A stretch of DNA of 64,000 nucleotides from Mycolicibacterium malmesburyense (GTDB taxonomy: Bacteria > Actinomycetota > Actinomycetes > Mycobacteriales > Mycobacteriaceae), in the NCBI RefSeq assembly GCF_001050015.1, contig NZ_CVTB01000233.1, forward strand, positions 1-64,000, read 5' to 3'. Below, piece after piece: positions 48,102-56,236 of this stretch. Each line of letters starts with the position of its first letter. Within the stretch, counting starts at the first letter, position 1. The notes under the pieces were generated by a model. The model searched no databases. It saw only the letters and a list, made by a program, of their open reading frames with translations, and was not told where the DNA came from. The position numbers were made by a program, and so were the translations under genes.

Positions 48102-48134
48102 CGCAACCACGCCCGGCCACGATAGTGTGCCCGC

Positions 48135-49094
48135 ATGACCCTCGGCATCGACGCCCAGGTACTGGACGAGATGGCTCCGCTGCTGGCCGCGGTCGGCGAC
48201 ATCGACCTCGCGCCGGTCGGCGACGTCGACTCGCGGCGCGTCAACGGCCACCGGATGTTCGACACCGTCGCCGCCCAGCGAGCACCCGCGACCGGCGTGG
48301 AGGTCACCCAGTACGCACTGACCACCGAGGACGGCACGTCCCTGGCTCTCGGGTGGTATCAGCGGGCGGGGGAGCGACCGGGCAGTGCGGCGCTGTACCT
48401 GCACGGCGGAGGGATGATCTTCGGACTCGAACACGTCGGGCGCCTTTACGACCTGGCGGTACGGGACTACGTCGCGGCATCCGGTGTGCCGATGCTGGTC
48501 GTCGACTATCGCGTCGCTCCCGAACACCCGCACCCCACGCCGGTCGAGGATTGTCATGCCGCACTGTGCTGGCTGGCCGCGAACGCCTCGACGCTGGGCG
48601 TCGAACCCGACCGGATCGCGGTGATGGGCGACAGCGCAGGCGGTGGCCTGGCCGCGGCGGTCTGCCTACTGGCCCGCGACCGCGGCGGTCCGTCCGTCGC
48701 GCAGCAGATCCTGATCTACCCGATGCTCGACGACCGCGCCGCGACACCGGATTCCGCCCTCCTGCCGTATCTGACGTGGACATACGACGACAACGCCACC
48801 GGGTGGGGTGCACTGCTGGGCGCCGAAGCGGGGTCGGCCTCCGTATCCCCGTACGCGGCGCCGGCCCGCGCCACCGACCTCAGCGGACTTCCGGACGCCT
48901 ACCTCGACGTGGGCGATCTCGACATCTTCCGCAAAGAGGACATCGCCTATGCGACCCGCCTCGCCGACGCCGGAGTGCCCACCGAACTTCACGTGTATCC
49001 GGGTTGCCCGCACGCATTCGAAGCACTGGCCCGGTCGGCGGGAGTTTCGAAACGGGCGCTCAGCGATCGCGTCCGGCGTCTGCGCAGTCTCTGA
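48135..49094 (+). CDS. HSL-type alpha/beta hydrolase (esterase/lipase)
   Basis: This 319-residue esterase of the hormone-sensitive-lipase family has the oxyanion motif LHGGGMIF, nucleophile elbow MGDSAGGG, Asp in GDLDIFRKED and His in CPHAFEAL. Probably a cytosolic esterase on acyl esters. GATAGT lies eight bases before the ATG, and the promoter overlaps that of the divergent glycosyltransferase. Confidence 0.92.
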   Translation: MTLGIDAQVLDEMAPLLAAVGDIDLAPVGDVDSRRVNGHRMFDTVAAQRAPATGVEVTQYALTTEDGTSLALGWYQRAGERPGSAALYLHGGGMIFGLEHVGRLYDLAVRDYVAASGVPMLVVDYRVAPEHPHPTPVEDCHAALCWLAANASTLGVEPDRIAVMGDSAGGGLAAAVCLLARDRGGPSVAQQILIYPMLDDRAATPDSALLPYLTWTYDDNATGWGALLGAEAGSASVSPYAAPARATDLSGLPDAYLDVGDLDIFRKEDIAYATRLADAGVPTELHVYPGCPHAFEALARSAGVSKRALSDRVRRLRSL

Positions 49095-49121
49095 TCCACT
49101 GACGCATCGGTTCACTCGCGC

Positions 49122-49586
49122 TCAGCCGCCGTCGGGCGACTCGACCACCGCCTTGATGCGTTCGAGTGTCTTTCGCATGTCGCGGATGTTGCGCCGGCGG
49201 CGCAGCTGACCGCCGAAAATCGAGAACAATTTCATCGGCAGCGAATCGTTGAGCCGAAACGACTCGGTGACGTCGGTGCCGCCGTCGACGGGGTCGAGCC
49301 GGTAATGCCAATTGTTCACCGGCTTGTCCCCGAGGAGGACCGCGAAACCGAACTCACGCCCGGGTTCGCAGGCCGTCACCTCGCACGTCGTCCAGTAGAC
49401 CGGTCCGATCTCGTTGCGCTTGACGTGACCGCGGAACCGAGCGCCCAGCGCGGGCCCGGTGGCGCCACCAAGCCATTCGGCCTCCATCACTTCGGGAGAG
49501 AACTTGCCGGTGTTGCGTACATCGGCGATCAATTCCCAGATCCGCTCCGCCGGCGCCGCCATCGACACCGTCACCGCACCGTCCAC
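49122..49586 (-). CDS. SRPBCC-fold polyketide-cyclase-like protein
   Basis: This 154-residue START/SRPBCC protein has APAERIWELIADVRNTGKFSPE and GTDVTESFRLND. It would bind a hydrophobic ligand. GAGG lies six bases before the GTG at 49586. An upstream TTG at 49619 is possible. Confidence 0.85.
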   Translation of the reverse strand: MDGAVTVSMAAPAERIWELIADVRNTGKFSPEVMEAEWLGGATGPALGARFRGHVKRNEIGPVYWTTCEVTACEPGREFGFAVLLGDKPVNNWHYRLDPVDGGTDVTESFRLNDSLPMKLFSIFGGQLRRRRNIRDMRKTLERIKAVVESPDGG

Positions 49587-49680
49587 CGATTCCTCGCTCT
49601 CTGGCAAGCGTTTTCGCAAACCCTAGCGCTCACTTCACCGGATACGCCCCGAATGCTCGGCTAAGTAGGATGGCGGGGAC

Positions 49681-50562
49681 GTGAAAATTCGATTCGGGAT
49701 CGGGCTCGGCGCCGACATCGGCCCACAACAGCTGCCGGACATCGTCGACCACCTGGAAGACACCGGTGTCGACTCGCTGTGGTTCTCCGAACTCGTGTAC
49801 TCCGAGGCCGTCGACCCGTTCGTCGGTATGGCGTTCGCCCTTTCCCGCACCAGCGATTTGAAGGTCGGCACCTCGGTCGCGGTGCTGCCGGGACGGCATC
49901 CGGTCCTCGTCGCCAAGCAACTGGCCTCGCTCGCGGCGTTGGCACCGAAACGGGTGCTGCCGGTCTTCGGGTTGCGTTCGGCCATCGCAGCGGAACGCCA
50001 GGTCTTCGTGGTGCCCGACGGGGCACGTGCCGGGGTGTTCGACGAGGCGCTACGGCTGCTGCGCGCCGTGCTCGAAAACGACGACGTCTCGTTCGACGGC
50101 GACTACTACTCGGTGCGGTCGGCGGCCGTGGCGCCCCGACCGGCCAAACCGCTCGACATCTGGCTGGGTGGGTCCGCGCCGGCGGCGTTCCGCCGGATCG
50201 GGCGCCTGGGCGACGGCTGGCTCGGCAGCTTCGTCACCCCTGCCGAGGCGCGCGTGGCCAGGCATGCCATTCAGCGCGCGGCCGACGAGGCCGGGCGGGA
50301 GGTCGAGGCCGATCACTTCGGCATCAATCTCGCCGTGACCGACGGGGAGCCGTCTCCGGAGCTGGTGGCCGCGGTCCGCAAGCGCAGACCCAATATCGAT
50401 CCGTCGGAGCTCATCGCCGACGGCTGGCCACGGTTGCACCGGCAACTCGATGCGTACCTGGACGCGGGCCTGACCAAATTCGTCATTCGTCCGGCCGGCC
50501 GCTTCACGATGACCGATTTCATCGACCAGTTCGTCGACGAACTGGTGCCGCGGCAGAACTGA
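49681..50562 (+). CDS. LLM-class F420-dependent oxidoreductase
   Basis: This 293-residue luciferase-like protein has IRFGIGLGADIGPQQLPD, SLWFSELVY, KVGTSVAVLPGRHPV and GRLGDGWLGSFVTPAE. It probably uses F420. The substrate is unknown. TAGGAT lies nine bases before the GTG, so it is probably leaderless. It is not in an obvious operon. Confidence 0.9.
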   Translation: MKIRFGIGLGADIGPQQLPDIVDHLEDTGVDSLWFSELVYSEAVDPFVGMAFALSRTSDLKVGTSVAVLPGRHPVLVAKQLASLAALAPKRVLPVFGLRSAIAAERQVFVVPDGARAGVFDEALRLLRAVLENDDVSFDGDYYSVRSAAVAPRPAKPLDIWLGGSAPAAFRRIGRLGDGWLGSFVTPAEARVARHAIQRAADEAGREVEADHFGINLAVTDGEPSPELVAAVRKRRPNIDPSELIADGWPRLHRQLDAYLDAGLTKFVIRPAGRFTMTDFIDQFVDELVPRQN

Positions 50563-50569
50563 GAGTTCG

Positions 50570-50914
50570 CTACCGGGACGAGATGTCGCCGTGCAGGTCG
50601 GGCCATGGCGGCCGCCGGACCATCGCGACCCCCGCGAGCGTGGACGACACCAGCCCGACCAGGATCCCGGCCAGCGTGATCCGCGTCGAGTCGACGGCAG
50701 GTCGCCACACGGCGTCGCCGTTCTTGATGACGAACACGCCCACCGGTTTGGTCGTCACCTTGAGATTCTGCTCTCCACCGCGCCGCGCGCGGCCCCGCAC
50801 CTCGGCGACGGGGATGACGGTGGTGCCGTCGGCGGTTTCGTAGGGCTGGCCGTAGACACGCGACGCGTTGGGGTCGAAGTCGAGGCTTTCCAGCAGTTCG
50901 GCACGCAGGTCCAT
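50570..50914 (-). CDS. GerW/YtfJ-like membrane protein
   Basis: This 114-residue protein has the YtfJ-like wording VYGQPYETADGTTVIPVAEVRG and VTTKPVGVFVIKNGDAVWRP. A C-terminal hydrophobic segment (RITLAGILVGLVSSTLAGVA) probably anchors it. In spore formers the relatives act in germination. Here the role is unknown. It is separated from the F420 gene by only seven bases and convergent with it. Confidence 0.75.
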   Translation of the reverse strand: MDLRAELLESLDFDPNASRVYGQPYETADGTTVIPVAEVRGRARRGGEQNLKVTTKPVGVFVIKNGDAVWRPAVDSTRITLAGILVGLVSSTLAGVAMVRRPPWPDLHGDISSR

Positions 50915-50975
50915 GGCGTCATGCTTACCCCCGCACGCCTCCGGCGGCAGCCGATCGACTCGAGCGGCGGGGTGG

Positions 50976-51185
50976 CTACTCGAACGGGAGATCGTCGTCG
51001 GGTATCGGGACCTCGATCGCCTGGTCCACCAGATCCGCCTCGTTGGCCTCCCACGTCCGCTCGGCGGAGATCTCCGCGGCTTCCTGCCAGGTGTCCTCGT
51101 CGCCAGGGTCCACCGGGGTGCGCTGGTCCGCCACGTCGGCTTCGGGAATGGCGTCGCCGAACGCGAGGCCGTCAGGTGTGGTCAT
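50976..51185 (-). CDS. Small acidic hypothetical protein, 69 aa
   Basis: GGAG sits seven bases before the ATG. The peptide is rich in Asp and Glu (for example IPEADVADQRTPVDPGDEDT and a final DDDLPFE), without membrane parts or Cys. I do not recognise it. The ribosome site and composition favour a real gene. Confidence 0.6.
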   Translation of the reverse strand: MTTPDGLAFGDAIPEADVADQRTPVDPGDEDTWQEAAEISAERTWEANEADLVDQAIEVPIPDDDLPFE

Positions 51186-51270
51186 GATCGGTCTCCGTTC
51201 TCGTTGGGCTACCCGTACGACCTCAACCATAGTGCGGAAACGGCCCGGCGCCACCGAGTGCCGCGGTGAT

Positions 51271-52197
51271 CTACAACGCCCGCGACCAGTACTCACCGAC
51301 CAGATCGGCCCCAAAGCTGCGATGCGGCTCGCGCCGGTCACACACGAAGCCGGATTTTTCGTAGATGCGCCGCGCGGCCACCAATACGTCGTTGGTCCAC
51401 AACGTGCTTCGCGCATAGCCGGCTCGGCGCGCGAACCGCAGGCATTCATCAACCAGCCGTGTGCCCAGCCGGCGTCCGCGCGCGACCGGTTCGACGAGCA
51501 GCAGCCGCAATCGCGCGGTGCCGGGCTCGTCGGCGGCGGTGCAGAACACGCATCCGGCGCGCTCACCGTCCACCTCGGCGATCCAGGCCGCCTCCCGCGC
51601 GGTGTCGCCCCGCTCGGCGAAGTCCGCGACCAGGCGCGCGACCAGCGCTTCGAATGACGCATCCCAGCCGTACTCCGCGGCGTAGCGGCTGTCGTGGCGC
51701 TCGATCACCCAGCCGAGGTCACCGGGCTCCGGGGGCCGCAGGACGGTGTGGGGCGGTGTCGGCTCGCCGTCGAGGAGACGTCGGACGCGTCTCATGGACT
51801 GCACCAGTTCCGCGCGACGCCCCGCGTCCAGTGGCTCCAGCAACGTCTCGATGGCGCTGGCCTGCAGCTGGTCGAGTTCGCGGAAGGCCTCGCGGCCGGC
51901 ATCGGTGAGCCGGACGATCTGGAGTCGGCCGTCGGTACTCGACGGCGTCCGTACCACCAGGCCGCGCTCGGCGAAGCCCGACAGGATGCGGCTGAGGTAG
52001 CCGGCGTCGAGGTCGAGCTCGCTCCGTAGGTCGGCGACCGTGATGTCCTGCGACCTGACCAGTTCGAACATCACCCGGGCCTCGGTCAGCCCGAACCGCG
52101 AGTGCACCAGCCGGGGCTGGAGCAGCCCGACCACCCGCGTGTAGTAGCGGTTGAAGCCACGGACCTCGTCCACCACCGACGTGGTTGACGAGGTCAA
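51271..52197 (-). CDS. MarR-GNAT fusion regulator
   Basis: This 308-residue protein has a MarR winged-helix domain at about residues 10-150 (LTEARVMFELVRSQDITVADLRS, then YLSRILSGFAERGLVVR and TDGRLQIVRLTDAGRE). It is fused to a GNAT acetyltransferase (about 160-308; VEPVARGRRLGTRLVDECL). The TTG at 52197 follows AAGGA. GTG 52176 is an alternative. Two TTGAC-N3-GTCAA palindromes sit at the start. It is divergent from the mycolic-acid methyltransferase. Confidence 0.85.
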   Translation of the reverse strand: MTSSTTSVVDEVRGFNRYYTRVVGLLQPRLVHSRFGLTEARVMFELVRSQDITVADLRSELDLDAGYLSRILSGFAERGLVVRTPSSTDGRLQIVRLTDAGREAFRELDQLQASAIETLLEPLDAGRRAELVQSMRRVRRLLDGEPTPPHTVLRPPEPGDLGWVIERHDSRYAAEYGWDASFEALVARLVADFAERGDTAREAAWIAEVDGERAGCVFCTAADEPGTARLRLLLVEPVARGRRLGTRLVDECLRFARRAGYARSTLWTNDVLVAARRIYEKSGFVCDRREPHRSFGADLVGEYWSRAL

Positions 52198-52218
52198 ATC
52201 AATCCTTGACTTTGTCAA
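52185..52218. promoter_or_regulatory. Twin MarR-type operators TTGAC-N3-GTCAA
   Basis: TTGACGAGGTCAA (52185-52197) and TTGACTTTGTCAA (52206-52218) are two perfect five-base-arm palindromes. Their centres are 21 bases apart, two helical turns. They overlap the start of the MarR-GNAT gene and lie between it and the methyltransferase, so both promoters can be controlled. Confidence 0.75.
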
Positions 52219-52366
52219 CCATTGCGCGAGACGCTCCGTCGAGTGCTTCTGACCAGGGCAATGACGTCCGCAGCCCGGTGCTGTGCGTAGACTGCCCACG
52301 ACGGGGGAGGCTCTACTAACCGTGCGGAGCTTCGACCTGACCCATTCCGACGCCAGGGGCTTGACC

Positions 52367-53254
52367 GTGCCAGAAAAAACGACCGACACCGCCCAGGACC
52401 TCACGCCACACTTCGAAGACGTGCAGTCGCACTACGACCTGTCCGACGACTTCTATCGGCTCTTCCTCGACCCGACCCAGACCTACAGTTGCGCCTACTT
52501 CGAGCGCGACGACATGACCCTCGAGGAAGCCCAGATCGCCAAGATCGACCTCTCGCTCGGCAAACTGGGCCTGCAGCCGGGCATGACTCTGCTCGACATC
52601 GGCTGCGGGTGGGGCGGAACGATCAAACGGGCGCTCGAGCGCTACGACGTCAACGTGATCGGCCTGACGCTGAGCAAGAATCAGCAGGCGCACGTGCAGA
52701 AGGTGCTCGACAGGATCGACAGCCCACGAAGCAAGCGGGTGCTGTTGCAGGGCTGGGAGCAGTTCCACGAACCGGTCGATCGCATCGTGTCGATCGGCGC
52801 GTTCGAGCACTTCGGCCGGGACCGCTACGACGAGTTCTTCAAGATGGCCTACAGCGCGCTGCCCGCCGACGGCGTGATGATGCTGCACACCATCGTCAAA
52901 CCCGACGACGAGGAGTTCGCGGCCCGTGGGCTACCGCTGACGATGAACAAGTTGCGGTTCTTCAAATTCATCATGGACGAGATATTCCCCGGCGGGGACC
53001 TGCCCCAGCCGGTCGCGGTGAAGCGGCACGCGACACAAGCGGGCTTCAAAGTCGGCTTGGTGCAACCCCTGCGGATGCACTACGCGCGCACACTGGACAT
53101 GTGGAGCACCGCGCTCGAGTCGCGCAAGGACGAGGCGATCGCGCTTCAGTCCCAAGAGGTCTACGACCGGTACATGAGGTATCTGACCGGGTGTGCCGAC
53201 CTCTTCCGCGAGGGCTACACCGACATCTGCCAATTCACGCTGACGAAGTCCTAG
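52367..53254 (+). CDS. Mycolic-acid cyclopropane synthase-family methyltransferase
   Basis: This 295-residue SAM enzyme of the CmaA/MmaA/PcaA/UmaA group has the binding loop LLDIGCGWGG, HYDLSDDFYRLFLDPTQTYSCAYF, and IVSIGAFEHFG. It modifies double bonds in mycolic or related fatty chains. Which modification cannot be told from the residues. GGGG precedes the GTG by seven bases. MarR-type operators lie 149 bases upstream. Confidence 0.9.
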   Translation: MPEKTTDTAQDLTPHFEDVQSHYDLSDDFYRLFLDPTQTYSCAYFERDDMTLEEAQIAKIDLSLGKLGLQPGMTLLDIGCGWGGTIKRALERYDVNVIGLTLSKNQQAHVQKVLDRIDSPRSKRVLLQGWEQFHEPVDRIVSIGAFEHFGRDRYDEFFKMAYSALPADGVMMLHTIVKPDDEEFAARGLPLTMNKLRFFKFIMDEIFPGGDLPQPVAVKRHATQAGFKVGLVQPLRMHYARTLDMWSTALESRKDEAIALQSQEVYDRYMRYLTGCADLFREGYTDICQFTLTKS

Positions 53255-53490
53255 CGGCGCCGTAGGGCCCGCCAGAGTCGTAACGGCAGCAGGCCGAGCA
53301 GCGGCGCACGCTTTCCGAGATCGTCGGAGTCGCGCTTGTTGAACGCGGCGGCGAATTTTCGCGCGTCCTCGGCGGTGGCGTATTCCTTGGCACCCTGCGC
53401 TTGGCCGCAGCGCTCGCACTTCCACCGCATGATGCGGCCGTCGACGCGAAACGTCGGGTCGTGCCCGAATATGCGACAGCCCAACGTCAT
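53251..53490 (-). CDS. DUF1660-like zinc-ribbon protein
   Basis: This 79-residue protein has four zinc-ligand candidates (GCRIFGHDP and WKCERCGQ). The pattern Cys-x4-His-Asp/Trp and CxxC resembles DUF1660, a family also seen in phages. The C-terminus is basic. Its start is coupled (ATGA) to the stop of the MFS gene, and its end overlaps the methyltransferase end by four bases. Confidence 0.75.
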   Translation of the reverse strand: MTLGCRIFGHDPTFRVDGRIMRWKCERCGQAQGAKEYATAEDARKFAAAFNKRDSDDLGKRAPLLGLLPLRLWRALRRR

Positions 53491-55322
53491 TGCGGCGACA
53501 TCCCGGGGGGCATGCCGACCTTGTTTCGACCATGCCGCGCGATTCGGTTCTCCGCGAACGCCACCCGCATCGCCTTGCGGAATTCACCCGGGCCCCAATA
53601 CCGAGCGCCGACCGCCCTGTGCAGTTCGCGCACCGACATCGGTTCGTGCTCGCTCACCGCGCGCGCGATGGTTTCGACCTCGTGGTCGAGCGCCGATTCG
53701 GGCACACCGGGTGTCGGCGGCTCGCGCCACGCCCCGTACCAGCCCGCCGGCGGCCCCGGCCGGTAACGCCTTGTCCGGCTCGCCGCGCGCTCACGTTCCA
53801 TGCGCTCGGCGATGCGTGCCTGTCGGGCAGCGCGTTCCCGGTCGCGTTCCGAAGGCTCTTGCGCCGACTCCTCGCCTTCATCCGCGGTGGTCAGCGGCAT
53901 CGCGAGGTCCTCGAGTTTCTGACCCTCCGCCTTCACCCCGAACATCAACTCGACGACGCCACCAACGGCCATCACCGCGGCACCGATCAGGAAGGAGATC
54001 GCGACGAGACCCCTGTCACCGGATTCGATGAGCTGGCCGAACAGGAGGGGACCGGTGATGCCGCCGACGGCGGTGCCGACCGCGTAGAAGAATGCGATCG
54101 CCAAAGCCCGTGTCTCCATGGGGAATATCTCGCTGACGGTGAGATATGCGGCGCTGGCTCCGGACGAGGCGAGGAAGAAGCACACGCCGAGCACCGCCAT
54201 GAACACCCACACACCACCCGTCTGCGACACGAACAGGACAGTCAGCGCCACCGCGACGGCCGCCGAACCCAGATATGCGAAAGCGATCATCGGTTTTCGG
54301 CCGATCGTGTCAAAGAACCGGCCCAACAGGATCGGTCCCGCGAAGTTGCTCAGCGCCCACAGCGCGTAGAACATCGGCACGATGCCGGACGACACATCAA
54401 AAAAGCCGCTCAACAGGGTTCCGAGGTTGAACGTGAACGCGTTGTAAAGGAATGCCTGACCGATGAACAGCGCGAGGCCGAGGACCGCCCGGCGCGGATA
54501 CTTCGTGAACGCCACGTGGGCGATCTCGCGGAACGAGATCGTCTTGCGTTGGCGGACGGTCAGCGATCCCTCGGGTTCCTCCAGGGCCTGGCCGGTTTCG
54601 CGTTCCACCTCACGCTCGATCTCGGCGACGACGCGTTCGGCTTCGTCTTCTCGGCCGTGGATGAACAACCACCGCGGGCTTTCCGGGACGTTCCGCCGTA
54701 CGACGAGCACCACCAGACCGAAGACGGCGCCGATGCCGAAGGCGATGCGCCATCCGACGTCTGCGGGGAATATCGCGGTGTTCAACAGAAGCAGCGCGCC
54801 CGCGGCGCCGCCGGCGGCGCCGAGCCAGTAGGAGCCGTTGATGATGAGGTCGACGCGGCCACGCACCCGGGCGGGGATCAGCTCGTCGATGGCAGAGTTG
54901 ATCGCGGCGTATTCTCCGCCGATACCCGCGCCCGTGAAGAACCGCGCGATGAAGAAGTACCAGGGCGCGAACGCGAAAGCCGTTGCCACCGTGGCAGCGA
55001 GGTACACCGCAAGGGTGAGCAGAAACAGCTTCTTGCGTCCGAGCCGATCGGTGAGCTGACCGAAGAACAACGCGCCCAGACAGGCGCCGGTGATGTATAT
55101 CGCGGCGGCGATGCCGATTTCACCCGCGGTGAGTTCGATCCCGCTGCCGCTCTCCGTGAGCCGGGAAGCGACGTTGCCCACCATGGTGACTTCGAGGCCG
55201 TCGAGGATCCACACTCCGCCAAGGCCCAGGACGACGCGCCAGTGGAATCGCGACCACGGCAGTCGATCCAAACGACTCGGAACCTGCGTGGTGATCGTGC
55301 CGGTTTGCACCCCAGAACTCAT
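53487..55322 (-). CDS. Sugar-type MFS transporter with cytosolic C-terminal domain
   Basis: This 611-residue protein has 12 helices over about residues 25-460. Sugar-porter motifs are present (GQLTDRLGRKKLFLLT, PESPRWLFIHGRE, GRFFDTIGRKP). A soluble tail of about 150 residues follows, with a charged helix (ERDRERAARQARIAERMERE) and a winged-helix-like end (SVRELHRAVGARYWGPGEF). The substrate is unknown. AGGAGG stands before the ATG. Confidence 0.88.
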   Translation of the reverse strand: MSSGVQTGTITTQVPSRLDRLPWSRFHWRVVLGLGGVWILDGLEVTMVGNVASRLTESGSGIELTAGEIGIAAAIYITGACLGALFFGQLTDRLGRKKLFLLTLAVYLAATVATAFAFAPWYFFIARFFTGAGIGGEYAAINSAIDELIPARVRGRVDLIINGSYWLGAAGGAAGALLLLNTAIFPADVGWRIAFGIGAVFGLVVLVVRRNVPESPRWLFIHGREDEAERVVAEIEREVERETGQALEEPEGSLTVRQRKTISFREIAHVAFTKYPRRAVLGLALFIGQAFLYNAFTFNLGTLLSGFFDVSSGIVPMFYALWALSNFAGPILLGRFFDTIGRKPMIAFAYLGSAAVAVALTVLFVSQTGGVWVFMAVLGVCFFLASSGASAAYLTVSEIFPMETRALAIAFFYAVGTAVGGITGPLLFGQLIESGDRGLVAISFLIGAAVMAVGGVVELMFGVKAEGQKLEDLAMPLTTADEGEESAQEPSERDRERAARQARIAERMERERAASRTRRYRPGPPAGWYGAWREPPTPGVPESALDHEVETIARAVSEHEPMSVRELHRAVGARYWGPGEFRKAMRVAFAENRIARHGRNKVGMPPGMSPQ

Positions 55323-55409
55323 CCGCAGCCTCCTGACCGTGCCTTGATCGGCTAGGGAGTACCCAACTTCGAAGAAATCATCCGCGGTCGACCACCATGG
55401 CGGGCCGCC

Positions 55410-55428
55410 ACATGTGAAATTTCTATGA
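55410..55428 (+). promoter_or_regulatory. Motif copy A upstream of the response regulator gene
   Basis: ACATGTGAAATTTCTATGA lies 40 bases before the response-regulator start. It is matched at 16 of 19 positions by 58113-58131, beyond the two-component genes. The likely reader is the response regulator itself, which would autoregulate. Confidence 0.5.
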
Positions 55429-55468
55429 GGACCGTGACGGAGCGCTTCAGACCCGCGAAAATGAGCGG

Positions 55469-56236
55469 GTGACGTCTGCGCCGCCCAAAGACCGAGGGCC
55501 ACGTCGCGCAGTCCTCGGCCAACTACCGCGGATGTATCGTGCCGACGGCTCGACGATCCGTGTGCTGCTGGTCGATGATGAACGCGCGCTGACGAACCTG
55601 ATCAGGATGGCTTTGCAGTACGAGGGATGGGACATCGACGTCGCACACACCGCCGCCGAAGCGGTCGACAAATACCGGGCGAACACCCCCGACGTCATCG
55701 TGCTCGACATCATGCTGCCCGACATGAACGGCCTCGGCGTGCTGGCCCAGATCCGTGACTCGGACGCCTATACCCCCATCCTGTTCCTCACCGCGCGCGA
55801 CTCGGTGGCCGACCGCGTCAGCGGGTTGACCGCCGGCGGTGACGATTACATGACCAAGCCGTTTTCGCTCGAGGAACTCGTCGCACGGTTGCGTGGCCTC
55901 CTGCGCCGGTCGGCCTACCTGACCCACGCCGACAACGAGACATTGAAGTTGGGCGACCTCACGCTCGACGGCGCGAGCCGCGAGGTCACCCGCGGCGGCG
56001 TGCCGATCGCGTTGACGTCGACCGAATTCGAGCTGCTGCGGTTCTTCATGCAGAACCCGCGACGCGCATTGAGCCGTGACGAGATCCTGCGGCGGGTGTG
56101 GAACTACGACTTCGGCGGGCGGTCGAGCATCGTCGATCTGTACGTGTCGTACCTGCGCAAGAAGATCGACGTGAATCACCCCCCGATGATCCACACCGTC
56201 CGCGGCGTCGGATACATGCTGCGGCAACCGGAATGA
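55469..56236 (+). CDS. OmpR-family response regulator
   Basis: This 255-residue regulator has a receiver domain at about 30-145, with acidic pocket DDERA, phospho-acceptor Asp80 in VLDIMLPDMNG and Lys in MTKPF. The winged-helix domain is at about 160-255 (EFELLRFFMQNPRRALSRDEI, RSSIVDLYVSYLRKKI). The N-terminal extension (RGPRRAVLGQLPRMY) is unusual. It is translationally coupled to the sensor kinase gene. Confidence 0.93.
   Translation: MTSAPPKDRGPRRAVLGQLPRMYRADGSTIRVLLVDDERALTNLIRMALQYEGWDIDVAHTAAEAVDKYRANTPDVIVLDIMLPDMNGLGVLAQIRDSDAYTPILFLTARDSVADRVSGLTAGGDDYMTKPFSLEELVARLRGLLRRSAYLTHADNETLKLGDLTLDGASREVTRGGVPIALTSTEFELLRFFMQNPRRALSRDEILRRVWNYDFGGRSSIVDLYVSYLRKKIDVNHPPMIHTVRGVGYMLRQPE

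Noticed and set aside
53251..53490. DUF1660-like gene as a sign of prophage
   Set aside because: The family occurs in phages, but no integrase, structural or lysis gene is near and the gene is coupled to a transporter.
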